A stretch of DNA of 64,000 nucleotides. Source: Saccharopolyspora hirsuta (GTDB taxonomy: Bacteria > Actinomycetota > Actinomycetes > Mycobacteriales > Pseudonocardiaceae). The notes beneath the pieces were generated by a model. That model was given only the letters and a program-made list of their open reading frames with translations. It was not told the DNA's origin and searched no databases. Positions 55,401-64,000 of the stretch are shown one piece after another. The stretch lies in the NCBI RefSeq assembly GCF_008630535.1, contig NZ_VWPH01000006.1, positions 372,001-436,000 on the forward strand, written 5' to 3'. Every line of letters begins with the position of its first letter. The stretch's first letter is position 1. The translations under genes and the position numbers were made by a program.

Positions 55401-56333
55401 CACGGCGCGCAGCGGTGCGGGCTGCCCGGGGCGGCGGTCGCGGCTGGTCACCAGGCGGATGACCGCCGCCAGCCGGGCGCGGGCCGCGGCCGGGTCGGCG
55501 GTGACCTCCTCCTCGAACTGGTCGAGGAACAGCACCGCGCCGTCGGGCACCGCGTCGAGCGGGTCGTCGGCCCGCAGCTCGACCACCGGGGCGCCCAGCG
55601 CGGGCAGCACGCCCGCGCGGACCAGCGAGGACTTGCCGCTGCCGGACGGACCGGCGATGGCGACCAGGTCCTGCCGGTCCAGCAGTTCCAGCAGCTCGGC
55701 GATCTCCTCCTCCCGGCCGTGGAAGAGCTCCGCGTCCGCGGCCTGGAACGTCCGCAGCCCGAGGTAGGGGTTCCGGCCGGGCGCCGCCCACTCGCCGAGC
55801 CGGGAGATCGGCACCAGGTGCGCGGTGGTGGCGTTGTTCCCGGACCTGGTGACGACCATCCCGACGACGCCGCGCAGCTGCTCGTCCCAGACCGGGGCGC
55901 CGCTGAACCCCGGCTCGATGCGCTCGCCGTGCGCGTCGGTGCGCACCTGGATGCGCCCGCTGCCGGAGCGGCCGACCAACCGCCCCTCCACCCAGACGCC
56001 GTCCGGTTCCGCCGCGGTGAAGCCGAGCGTGCGGAAGCGCTGGTCGCGCAGGTCGTCGAGCCGGACCGGGGCGGGCAGGGCCCCGTCGGGCGGGTCGACC
56101 ATCCGCAGGACCGCGACGTCGGCCTCCGCATCGCGCGCGACGACCTCCACCGCGCAGCTGGCACCGCCCAGCAACCGGAACTCGGCGGTCGCGGTCTCGT
56201 GCGCCCCGATCACGTGCTCGCAGGTGGCGATCAGATCACCGGTCAGCACGAACCCGGTGCCGAGGAGGTGCGCACCGCTGACGAGCCGGACGAGCGAGCG
56301 GGCGGGCAGCTCGTCCGAGATCAGGTCCGGCAT
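52425..56333 (-). CDS. Trypsin-STAND NTPase-transmembrane-beta-propeller protein, copy 2
   Basis: 1302 residues. Residues 1-185 are a trypsin-like protease with the triad H40 (ATCEHV), D72 (ADVAVL) and S144 (PGFSGAP). Residues about 190-540 are an nSTAND1-type NTPase: NPYLGLRTF lead, Walker A GPSGSGKSS from 228, Walker B LFLDQFEE at 268-275, sensor LTLRSRS, then a helical region. A membrane helix spans about 565-588 after a basic cluster, so the C-terminus should be outside. A beta-propeller (about 640-1240) and a tail with LCRI and PPC cysteines follow. No trypco1 gene precedes this copy. PhoX copy 2 follows. Confidence 0.9.
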   Translation of the reverse strand: MPDLISDELPARSLVRLVSGAHLLGTGFVLTGDLIATCEHVIGAHETATAEFRLLGGASCAVEVVARDAEADVAVLRMVDPPDGALPAPVRLDDLRDQRFRTLGFTAAEPDGVWVEGRLVGRSGSGRIQVRTDAHGERIEPGFSGAPVWDEQLRGVVGMVVTRSGNNATTAHLVPISRLGEWAAPGRNPYLGLRTFQAADAELFHGREEEIAELLELLDRQDLVAIAGPSGSGKSSLVRAGVLPALGAPVVELRADDPLDAVPDGAVLFLDQFEEEVTADPAAARARLAAVIRLVTSRDRRPGQPAPLRAVLTLRSRSLDDLITADTRQELNKAVWLLEPMGREQMRAAIVQPAARAGAIGFEAGLVDRILDDARGQSTLPLLSKALEQLWDSSSGGWLTHTAYDEIGRLPGALSKHADAALAALRPKDEALARRLLTQLARPDGEGGFSRRSARIADLDPELREVAHELAAHRLLVIRDEHVGLVHQALIDHWPALRDRLTEDADFLAWLSRLQQLQESGGQLRDTGLAEAVGWLAEREQDVPAAQQDFIRRSAAAHRRNQNRWRTISAITGVLALVAAVLTGVVLNRNSALEDRIRTSNATDLAGVANRATAGNPAEALQIALAAWREKPGNPDAYGALLAQRLYWRGADRVLPPQQMHQVMQLVSSEDGRVVAAIPQNRADQVTAWWGLAGPNPTSRAIGEDGTSTVTMSPDGRWLAGQGDGPGVRLWDLAAASSPVVLAAEEINAAARFSANGRFLAVLSGTDDGPQRVRVWDLDGMRELPSRVVYPSDGPTSSVREVYPTSDGRALVATERVRTSAQGDDVYAPVVRDLATGAQLRTLPAADDGSAVLLGAGTHAATCEHEAITVFDTATGGVRARYPVPQCRLELDESGQYFLVDLGSYDGTPPEVIRWRTGERLVLGDSADSASWGSAAPLLVPAPDGSLTAVSVRHGAVQTSSLPIRRGPVERAVTGLSLMDRSADGRRWIAYVPDGTGFGGSIALLDEQGAAVGRTAAPRSPNGISFDATGERFAVVVGTTLQIYRTAGMVLEREVQLPVPSGHEDELRDFQKYAVLAVGPSGDLLVSQLGILSTWDLRTGVQAAPPLVLEPVGEWDSLRAGPDFVLRPGHLEQAVVQTNTEIAVWDLRTRTRLKSFPMNGYYMRPTLSADGSVAAVVTEVGTSVVLIDLANLTEFAPLTGEIDRVIGISGDYLFAQKTLDFQVWDWRQHRLVTSITLDGTGETSSVEGDALVPNTAPGRRDAIPLDPDAWFDDLCRISARDFTEDELRQLPEGVSQDPPCLR

Positions 56334-56426
56334 GGCGCGCCTCCTCGCACGGTCGTTCCGCGGAGATCACCCGTGGCTGATCGAACCACGCTCGGACGTG
56401 CGGCGGTGCGGGTTCGCCGAATTTCC

Positions 56427-56470
56427 TCGTGAGCGCTTTTCGGGGTCACAGCACCGAAAAGCGCTCACGA
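56427..56470. terminator. TCGTGAG-type hairpin between the two cassettes
   Basis: TCGTGAGCGCTTTTCGG (56427-56443) pairs perfectly with 56454-56470 around a 10-nt loop. It lies 4 bp after the PhoX copy 1 stop and 94 bp before the STAND copy 2 start on the minus strand. It therefore separates the tandem cassettes and may end transcription of the first. Confidence 0.75.
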
Positions 56471-56474
56471 GACC

Positions 56475-57629
56475 TCACCGGCGGAACGGGCCGCTGATCT
56501 CGTAGGTGTAGCCGTCGGAGAACTCGCCGGACGGGCCGTACTGGGAGGAGAAGTACATCCGGTCGCCCGCCGGGTTGAACGCCGGGCCGGTGAGACCGGA
56601 CGAGTCGTGGCCGTTCACCCGCACCACCGGGGCGACCACGTCGTCGGGGGTGATGATGCAGATCTCCATGTTGTCCCCGTCCTCGGCGACGTAGAGGTCG
56701 CCGAAGGAGCTGCCGGTGAGGTTGTCCACGGCCCCCAGATCGCCGTCGCCGTCGTAGGCGAGCCCGAAGGTGTCGTCGGCGACGTTGAACTGCCACACGC
56801 GGCTGTCGCCGGTCGTGGTGAACCAGCACCGGTCCGCGGCGTAGTAGCACCCCTCGCCGCCGTCGAAGTGCTTGGCCTCGGGAACCTGCTCGCGGGTCGG
56901 GGTGTCGCCCTCGGCGGGTGTCGGGTTCGGCACCTCGACCCAGCTCGCCCGGCCCGACGTCCCCTCGCCCGCGACCAGGATCTCCAGCAGGCCGCCCGCG
57001 CCGAGGTCGCCCCAGTTGTTCGGCCGGAAGCGGTAGAAGCAGCCGTCGGGTTCGTCCTCGGTCAGGTAGATGACCTTGCGGACCGGGTCGCAGGCCGCGG
57101 CTTCGTGGTTGAAGCTGCCCATCGCGTCCCGGCGCACGGGCTCGTTGCGGCCCCACGGGTCGGTCTCGAAGACGTACCCGTACCCGACCTCCTCGCAGGA
57201 CAACCAGGTGTCCCACGGCGTCTTGCCGCCAGAGCAGTTGCGTCGCGTGCCGTCCAGGATCCGGTAGGCGTCGACGACGGTCCCGTCGGCATTGAACTTG
57301 ATCGCGCCGACGCCGCCGCCCGGCTCGATCTCGGAGTTCGACACGTAGATCCACCCGTCGCCGTCGGGGAAGCAGGCCCCGCCGTCGGGCGCGTCGTGCC
57401 AGGTGTACTCGGTTCCGGCCACCTTGTCGGTGGAGTGCGCGATGACCCGGCTGGTGAACCCCTCGGGCAGTTCGAGCCCGTTGCCGTCGGCGGGGAGCAG
57501 CGGTCCGTAAGGGCTTTCCGCCACCCGCCGGGCGGGCCCGCCCACGGCCGCCCCGGTCCACAACCCGCCGGTGAATGCCGCGACCCCGCCACCGACGACG
57601 GCAGCGCGGAGGAAGGAACGACGCCGCAC
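56475..57629 (-). CDS. PhoX-family (DUF839) Tat-exported protein, copy 1
   Basis: 384 residues; GTG start, Tat signal MRRRSFLRAAVVGGGVAAF identical to copy 2, and GAGAGGAG upstream. It shares the DUF839 propeller blocks with copy 2 and about 85-90 percent of residues by eye. A 122-bp stretch (56992-57113) matches 51722-51843 without a difference, and the 40-bp leader before the start is also the same. It follows the STAND copy 1 gene by 81 bp. Substrate unknown; probably extracellular or envelope-located. Confidence 0.88.
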   Translation of the reverse strand: MRRRSFLRAAVVGGGVAAFTGGLWTGAAVGGPARRVAESPYGPLLPADGNGLELPEGFTSRVIAHSTDKVAGTEYTWHDAPDGGACFPDGDGWIYVSNSEIEPGGGVGAIKFNADGTVVDAYRILDGTRRNCSGGKTPWDTWLSCEEVGYGYVFETDPWGRNEPVRRDAMGSFNHEAAACDPVRKVIYLTEDEPDGCFYRFRPNNWGDLGAGGLLEILVAGEGTSGRASWVEVPNPTPAEGDTPTREQVPEAKHFDGGEGCYYAADRCWFTTTGDSRVWQFNVADDTFGLAYDGDGDLGAVDNLTGSSFGDLYVAEDGDNMEICIITPDDVVAPVVRVNGHDSSGLTGPAFNPAGDRMYFSSQYGPSGEFSDGYTYEISGPFRR

Positions 57630-57710
57630 AACGACTCCTCTCGGTCCGTCGGCGGCGGAGCCCCATCTTCACCACCAGCGCGGCCGGAACGGCACCTCCG
57701 AACGGTCGAA

Positions 57711-60700
57711 TCAGCCGCACGGCGGTTCGGCGCTCGCCCCCGGCGGGAGGGTCCGGAGCTCCTCCGGGGTGAACTCGCGAGCACCGATCCGGCACAGGTC
57801 GGCGAACCACCGCTCGGGGTCCATCGGGATCGGATCGCGATGCCCGGGACGGTCGTCGAGGAAGAACTCGTCACCCTCGAACGCCGCGTTGTCGATCGCC
57901 GCCCTGCCCTCCGCGGCACCGGTGACCGCGCGCTGCAGCCGCCAGTCCCAGACCTCGAGGCCGTCGCGCTGGACGAACAGGTAGTGGTCGGAGAACCCGA
58001 CGACGCTGGTGATCTCGGCGTTGATCGTGGACACCTCGCGGAGCGAGTCCAGGTCGAGCACGCTCACCGGGCCGTTGAACTGGCCGAAGGCGGCGTGCGC
58101 GCCGTCCGCCGACACGACCGCTTCCGGTGTGGTCGACGTCCCCTCGGGGACCGGGAACGCCGCCAGCGCCCGCCGGGCGCGGATGTCCCACACCGCCACC
58201 TTCCCGTCGGTCGTCACGAGCAGCTGCTCGGGGTGGCCGGGCCGGGCGGTGAGCATCGACGTGTCCGGAAGCTCGCCCCGCGGCCCGGGGGCTTCGAGGA
58301 CGAGCGGGGGACTGGTCTGGGCTCCCGTCCCGAGGTCCCAGGCGGAGAGCACGCCCTGGGTGCTGACGAGCAGGTTCCCGTCGGGTCCGGGGAGCAGCTG
58401 AGTCCGGTCCCCGGGCGCGGGGGAGTCTTGTCCCGGGGCCTGGAGCTCGCGCTCGAAGACCAGCCCGTCCGCGCGGTACGTGCGCAGCACCGGCCCGATC
58501 GCCAGCGCCACCCGTTGCCCGCTGCCGTCGAACGACACGTCGACCCGGGGCGGGGTGTCGTCCGATCCGGCGGAGTTCGGGACGGGCGTCGAGGCCAGGA
58601 CCGCGCCGGACCCGTCGAGCAGGAAGAGCTCCAGGTCGCCGGATTCCGCTCGGCGCGTGGCGGCCCACCGGTCGCTGCCGGGGGCTCTGGTGAAGGAGTC
58701 GTAGTCGCCGAGCTCCGCGCTCGACGTTTCCGCGGTGCGCACCGCCAGCGCGCCGCCGAGGTCGGTGATGGCGGTCGCGGAGCGATCGTCGCGCGGGATC
58801 AGCACGAGCTTGTTGCTGGACGAGCCGATCTCGGTGTACATCCGCTGCCAGCTGGGCCAGTGCACGATCTGCTTGCGCCCGTCGTCCGGGGACGCGTACG
58901 GCAGGAGGTACTGGCCGCTCAGATCGGTGTCCAGGTCCGAGCACTCGACCGAGTTCGGCAGCGTCCCGGTGGAGCGGCCGGTGAGCGGGTCGGTGCCGCG
59001 CAACTCGGTGTCCTGGCAGGAGATCAGCAGCGTTCCGCCGCCGACGAGCCGGTCGTAGGTCCCCGCGGGGAGGGTCCGGACGCGCGCACCGGTGGCGAGG
59101 TCCCGGACCACGACCGGGGAGGTCTGCTCGTCGCCGCCCAGGGCGTGCTCTTCCCTGGTGATCAGCGATCGCCCGTCGGGGGAGGGGTGGGCCTCGCTGA
59201 TCGGGTCCACATCGGACACCACCGCGCTGGGGAGCTCCCGCCCGCTGGTCAGGTCCCAGACCCGCACGGGTTGGCGCTCGTCGGCGGGTTCGGCGCTCAG
59301 GAACCGGCTGTTCGCGCTGAACCCGGCGAATTCGATCTGTTCCGGCTGCGCGATCAGCTCGATCTCCCGGTCCTGGTTCGCCAGGTCCAGCACGCGCAGA
59401 CCCCGGTTCTCCTTCGCGCTGACGGCGAGGAAGCGGCCGTCCGGGCTCAGCCGCACGAAGGCGGGCGGGGAGACGTCCGGGTCCACCGGCAGCACGCGGT
59501 GCTGCGGGTCGGGGCCGTGCAGGTCCTTCCACACCGAGGGGGCCTTCGACCAGTTTCCCGGGTAGATGACCACGGTCCGGCCGTCCGCGCTGGAGAGCAT
59601 CGACCAGATGCCCGCGTCCGGGAGCAGATCGCTGGGGATGAACCGCTCGACGCCGTGCCAGTACACGCGCTGCTGGAACAGCGCGCCGTAAGCCTCGGGG
59701 CTGTCGGGCTTCTCGGCATAGGCGGCCAGCGCGAACTGCAGGCTCTGGCGAGGATCGATCCCGATCACGCGCCCGGAGGCTTCCGCGAGCTCGGCGGTGT
59801 TGGACGTGCGCAGCTGCTCGCGGGTCTGCGCGGCGTAGCGGGCAACGACACCGGTCAGCAGCAGCGCGACCAGCGCCAGCACGGCGGAGACCGCGGTGAT
59901 GGCGCGCCAGCGGCGCTGGCTGCGGCGGCGGTTCGCCTCGCTGCGGTTGATGAAGTCGCGTTGTTCCCGGCCGATGTCGGCGGAACGCGAGTTCAGCCAG
60001 TCCAGCGCTTCGGCCAGCGGTGCGCCGGTGAGCTGGCCGCCGGAGTTCCGCAGGTCGTGGAGCTTCGCCTGCCAGGCCAGGAAGTCCACGTCCTGGTCGA
60101 GCCAGGTGCGCAGCGTCGGCCAGTGGTCGATGAGCGCTTGGTGGGCCAGGTCGACGCGTTCGTCCTGGATGGTGATCAGGCGTCGGGCCGCGAGTTCCTG
60201 GGCGATCGCGTGGAGATCCGGCGTTAAGTCGTTCATGTCGGCGCTGCGGCGGGCGTGGCCGCCTTCGCCGTCCGGGCGGGTGAGCCTGGTGAGCAGCTGG
60301 CGGGCGGCGCGGCGCTGGGGGATGTCCAGCGACGCGAGCGCGCCGTCGGCCGCGGTGCTGATCGCGCCGGGTAGGCGGCCGAGCTGCTCGTACGCGTCGT
60401 GGGTCAGCCAGCCGCCGTGGCGGTGCTGCCAGAGCTGGTCGAGCACCAGCGAGAGCAGCGGCAGCGTGCCCGGTTCGGCTTCGGTGTCGTCCAGGATCCG
60501 CTGCACCAGGCCGGATTCGAAGGCCAGGCCGCCGACCACCTCCGCCGGGCCCTCGACGGCCGCGGCGAGCTGCTCGCGGGACATCGGTTCGAGGAACCAC
60601 ACCGCGCGGTTGAGCTCGTCGACGGTCTCCTTGGTGATCAGCTCGTCCAGCGACCGCGAGCGCAACGTCAGCACCGTCCGAGCTTTCCCGGCGAGCCGGA

Positions 60701-61571
60701 TCACCGCGGCGAGCTTCTCCCGCGCCGCGGCCGGATCCGCGGCCACGGTCTCCTCGAACTGGTCCAGCACCAGAACCGCGCCGGGCGCGGGCGATTCCGG
60801 GATCTCGTCGTTCGGACCGAGGTAGACGACGGTCCGGCCGTGCTGCTTGAGCTTCGGGATCAACCCCGCGCGGACCAGCGACGACTTGCCGCTGCCGGAC
60901 GGCCCGGCGACCGCGACGACGTCCTGGCGCCGCACCAGGTCGAAGAGCCGGTCGGTGTCGGCCTCCCGGCCGCGGAACAGCTCGGCGTCCTCCTCGCGGA
61001 ACGGCCGCAGCCCCCGGTAGGGGTTGCGGGCCGGTGTCGTCCAGGCGGCGCCGAGCGCGCTCGTCGGCACCAGGTGCGCGGTGGTCCCGCTGCGCACCGA
61101 CGCGGTCACCACCATGCCGACCACCCCGGCCAGCTCCTCGTCCCAGACCGGTGCGCCGCTGAAGCCCCGTTCGATGCGCCAGTGGTCCGGGTCGACCGCC
61201 ATCTGGATGCGGCCGGAGCCCTCGGCCCCGAGCAGCCGACCGGTCACCCAGATGCCGTCCGGCATGTCGTGCGGGAACCCGAAGGTGCGGAAGCGGTGGT
61301 CGCGGACCTCACCGGAGATCCGCGCGGGGGCCGGGAGCGCGCCCGGCGGCGGATCGGTCAGCCGCAGGATGGCGATGTCCAGCTCGTCGTCGCGCTCCAG
61401 CACTTCGACCGCGTGGTCGAGGCTGCTCAGGAACGGGAAGTCGGCGACGAGACCGGCGTCCACGACGTGCGCGCAGGTGGCGACCACGTCCGGGGCGACC
61501 AGGAACCCCGCCCCGAGGGTGCGCCGACCAGCGCGCAGCCGGACGAGGGCGGGGCCGACCGAGCCGCCCAT
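57711..61571 (-). CDS. Trypsin-STAND NTPase-transmembrane-beta-propeller protein, copy 1
   Basis: 1286 residues. The ATG at 61571 overlaps the trypco1 stop (TGATG), so this start is preferred to the GTG at 61595. Protease triad: H35 (ATCAHV), D65 (ELDIAIL), S138 (RGFSGAP). NTPase: NPYRGLRPF lead, Walker A GPSGSGKSS from 223, Walker B LVLDQFEE at 267-274, sensor LTLRSRS. One membrane helix at about 557-577 follows RRRSQRRWR, giving N-in/C-out topology. A propeller (about 630-1230) and the conserved tail LCRI...PPC follow. Inferred action: an outside signal opens the NTPase and releases the inner protease. Confidence 0.9.
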   Translation of the reverse strand: MGGSVGPALVRLRAGRRTLGAGFLVAPDVVATCAHVVDAGLVADFPFLSSLDHAVEVLERDDELDIAILRLTDPPPGALPAPARISGEVRDHRFRTFGFPHDMPDGIWVTGRLLGAEGSGRIQMAVDPDHWRIERGFSGAPVWDEELAGVVGMVVTASVRSGTTAHLVPTSALGAAWTTPARNPYRGLRPFREEDAELFRGREADTDRLFDLVRRQDVVAVAGPSGSGKSSLVRAGLIPKLKQHGRTVVYLGPNDEIPESPAPGAVLVLDQFEETVAADPAAAREKLAAVIRLAGKARTVLTLRSRSLDELITKETVDELNRAVWFLEPMSREQLAAAVEGPAEVVGGLAFESGLVQRILDDTEAEPGTLPLLSLVLDQLWQHRHGGWLTHDAYEQLGRLPGAISTAADGALASLDIPQRRAARQLLTRLTRPDGEGGHARRSADMNDLTPDLHAIAQELAARRLITIQDERVDLAHQALIDHWPTLRTWLDQDVDFLAWQAKLHDLRNSGGQLTGAPLAEALDWLNSRSADIGREQRDFINRSEANRRRSQRRWRAITAVSAVLALVALLLTGVVARYAAQTREQLRTSNTAELAEASGRVIGIDPRQSLQFALAAYAEKPDSPEAYGALFQQRVYWHGVERFIPSDLLPDAGIWSMLSSADGRTVVIYPGNWSKAPSVWKDLHGPDPQHRVLPVDPDVSPPAFVRLSPDGRFLAVSAKENRGLRVLDLANQDREIELIAQPEQIEFAGFSANSRFLSAEPADERQPVRVWDLTSGRELPSAVVSDVDPISEAHPSPDGRSLITREEHALGGDEQTSPVVVRDLATGARVRTLPAGTYDRLVGGGTLLISCQDTELRGTDPLTGRSTGTLPNSVECSDLDTDLSGQYLLPYASPDDGRKQIVHWPSWQRMYTEIGSSSNKLVLIPRDDRSATAITDLGGALAVRTAETSSAELGDYDSFTRAPGSDRWAATRRAESGDLELFLLDGSGAVLASTPVPNSAGSDDTPPRVDVSFDGSGQRVALAIGPVLRTYRADGLVFERELQAPGQDSPAPGDRTQLLPGPDGNLLVSTQGVLSAWDLGTGAQTSPPLVLEAPGPRGELPDTSMLTARPGHPEQLLVTTDGKVAVWDIRARRALAAFPVPEGTSTTPEAVVSADGAHAAFGQFNGPVSVLDLDSLREVSTINAEITSVVGFSDHYLFVQRDGLEVWDWRLQRAVTGAAEGRAAIDNAAFEGDEFFLDDRPGHRDPIPMDPERWFADLCRIGAREFTPEELRTLPPGASAEPPCG

Positions 61572-61885
61572 CAGGACTCGTCGACGCCGTTCCACTCGAT
61601 GGTGACGTTGAAGTTCGCCTCGCCCGCCGACTTGGCCACCGCGAGGTTCGCCTCACCGGTCACCTTGATGCCGAACTGCACGTTGACCTTCGACGGCGGC
61701 TTCTCCATCGCGCGCAGCTCGCCGAGCACGGCTTCGGCGGCGGACCGGATGCTGCCCATCGCCTTCTGCACCGTCTCCGACGCCTGCACCACGCGGCTGC
61801 CGCCGACCGGGATCGAGCCCTGCCCGTCGACCGATTCGACGAGCAGCTCGCCGCCGCCTTCCAGCGGCATCTTCACCAACGACAT
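61571..61885 (-). CDS. Trypsin-co-occurring domain 1 (trypco1, CU044_2847 family) protein
   Basis: 104 residues from ATG 61885 (GGGGG upstream). The pattern KMPLEGGGELLVESVD, SETVQKAMGSIRSAAEAVLGE and VNVQFGIKVTGEANLAVA, ending in GEANFNVTIEW, is the small two-layer domain called trypco1 in the STAND/conflict-system literature. It has no enzyme motif and is thought to partner trypsin-like domains. Its stop overlaps the start of the trypsin-STAND gene (TGATG), so the two products are made in proportion. It is the first gene of the array and is the only trypco1 for two STAND copies. Confidence 0.88.
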   Translation of the reverse strand: MSLVKMPLEGGGELLVESVDGQGSIPVGGSRVVQASETVQKAMGSIRSAAEAVLGELRAMEKPPSKVNVQFGIKVTGEANLAVAKSAGEANFNVTIEWNGVDES

Positions 61886-62078
61886 GGGAACCCCCAGCCC
61901 GCTGCGGATGTGATCGAAGTTACCCCGAGATCGACTCCGGTGGGGGCGGTTTCGGCAACTCCCGGTAAGGCCCTCGTTCGGGTGACCGCCATCCGTGTCT
62001 CGGGTCGTCCGGTGCGGGGTAGCCGGGAGGCGGCACGCACAGGGGAAACGCGCGTCTTCCACCCGGAGGTGGTCTGCC

Positions 62079-63212
<1,134 letters not shown>

Positions 63213-63216
63213 AGGG

Positions 63217-63260
63217 TCGTGAGTGCTTTGGGGCGCTGGAGCACCCCAAAGCACTCACGA
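63217..63260. terminator. TCGTGAG-type hairpin between convergent genes
   Basis: TCGTGAGTGCTTTGGGG (63217-63233) pairs perfectly with 63244-63260, 10-nt loop. It lies 4 bp after the dehydrogenase stop and 6 bp before the stop of the minus-strand monooxygenase. Third member of this hairpin family. Confidence 0.75.
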
Positions 63261-63266
63261 GGATGG

Positions 63267-64000
63267 CTAGCGGTCGAGGACCGCGCGGAGGGCCTTCTCC
63301 AGGTCGGCGGGGGAACCGGCGCCCTTGCTGCGCCAGGCGATGAAGCGGTCCGGGCGCACCAGGACGGCGCCGTCGGCGGTCACGCCGTACTTGCCGGTCC
63401 AGTCGCCGGCGACCTCGCCGCCGAGGCGGTGCGCCCGCAGGCGGATGCCGAGGTCCGCGGCCAGCTGCTCGGCCGCCTCCGCCCAGGCCTCGGACTCGGT
63501 CAGCAGCACGAACTCCCGGCCGAACAGGTCGATCGTGGAGATCTCACCGTCCGAAGTGGTCAGTCGGACGTGCGGGGCGCGCGAGCCGGGGCGGCCGGTC
63601 GGCGCGGTCGGCTCCTCCAGGAGCTCGCCCTCGTCGTCGGGCTCCGGGACGATCGCGCCGTTGTGCCGGTAGCCGAACAGCAGCATGCCGGGGTCCTCGA
63701 TCGGCGGGGCGTCATCCGGCTGCTTCAGGTGCGGCATGCTGCGCACGATGGCGTTCATGTACTGGTTCTTCGCGATCAGCTCGCCCACCGGGCGCCGCTC
63801 GACGTCGTGGCTGTCCAGCAGTCCTGGCCCGGCCTCGCCCCGGAGCACCGCGGCGAGCTTCCACGCCAGGTAGAAGCCGTCCATCAGCGCGACGTTGCCG
63901 CCCATGCCGCCCTGCGGGGGCATGGTGTGCGCGGCGTCGCCGACCAGGTGCACCCGGCCGCTGGAGAACCGGTCCGCGACGTACATGCCCGCCGTCGTGG
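63267..64000 (-). CDS. FAD-dependent monooxygenase, C-terminal part
   Basis: The visible 244 codons are the C-terminal half of a class A flavin monooxygenase; the N-terminus lies beyond the window. The GD motif RVHLVGDAAHTMPPQGGMGG and DGFYLAWKLAAVLRGEAG are typical, followed by ERRPVGELIAKNQ. The C-terminus carries the thioredoxin-like end (DRFIAWRSKGAGSPADLEKALRAVL), as in phenol- and polyketide-type hydroxylases. No partner gene is seen. A different monooxygenase of the same class lies at 21876-23321. Confidence 0.9.
   Translation of the reverse strand, partial: TTAGMYVADRFSSGRVHLVGDAAHTMPPQGGMGGNVALMDGFYLAWKLAAVLRGEAGPGLLDSHDVERRPVGELIAKNQYMNAIVRSMPHLKQPDDAPPIEDPGMLLFGYRHNGAIVPEPDDEGELLEEPTAPTGRPGSRAPHVRLTTSDGEISTIDLFGREFVLLTESEAWAEAAEQLAADLGIRLRAHRLGGEVAGDWTGKYGVTADGAVLVRPDRFIAWRSKGAGSPADLEKALRAVLDR

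Noticed and set aside
52647..60227. Two plus-strand open frames of over 1200 codons opposite the STAND genes
   Set aside because: They mirror genes that have complete protease triads, Walker motifs and propellers. The opposite frames show no domain or signal.
57711..61571. Start of STAND copy 1 at the GTG at 61595
   Set aside because: It would overlap trypco1 by 25 bp without an SD, while the ATG at 61571 overlaps the stop as TGATG, the usual coupling seen elsewhere in the window.

Overview
The window is very GC-rich with tight actinobacterial gene packing. Several features point to a Pseudonocardiales actinomycete, and I would guess Saccharopolyspora or a close relative: a fused FO synthase (fbiC, coenzyme F420), an XRE/DUF5753 regulator near a DUF397 gene, a DUF574-type methyltransferase, an SCO4848-type membrane protein between a D,D-carboxypeptidase and sdhB, and several apparently leaderless GTG starts. 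This placement rests on gene content only. I saw no tRNA, rRNA, CRISPR array, transposase or prophage.

Layout. 1-11 kb: a partial BNR-repeat protein, a lipoprotein acid phosphatase, a decayed serine-hydrolase gene, a double-MerR regulator, the XRE/DUF397 locus with a striking palindromic operator, two methyltransferases, a two-component system, exonuclease III, and a reductase divergent from a TetR. 11-15 kb: a HicA-like toxin-antitoxin-type pair whose toxin frame is broken, a ferredoxin-reductase-type flavoprotein and a secreted subtilase. 15-25 kb: fbiC, trpS, a YihY protein, a hydrolase, a monooxygenase-TetR operon with its operator, a D,D-carboxypeptidase and SCO4848. 25-28.6 kb: sdhCDAB.

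28.6-48.2 kb is largely nucleoside uptake and salvage. It holds a BmpA-type lipoprotein, an ABC ATPase and two permeases, then cdd, deoA and add, and further on deoC with two aldehyde dehydrogenases, one of which lacks its catalytic domain. Together these could import nucleosides, deaminate adenosine and cytidine, cleave pyrimidine nucleosides and feed deoxyribose phosphate into central metabolism. Interspersed are a coiled-coil protein, an IclR regulator, an ECF sigma factor, a PadR/HAAS pair and SMI1 and RHH genes.

51-62 kb is the most unusual region: a trypco1 gene translationally coupled to a trypsin/STAND-NTPase/transmembrane/beta-propeller protein, followed by a Tat-exported PhoX-like protein, with the last two repeated in tandem. 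It resembles the signalling-protease class of conflict systems. The pairing with PhoX is the new observation.

Noncoding structure is rich. There are three copies of a ~104-bp element between co-directional genes, two copies of a ~280-bp element with a predicted structured RNA, many hairpins with a TTTC-N4-GAAA core, and three hairpins with a conserved TCGTGAG base and covarying inner stems.
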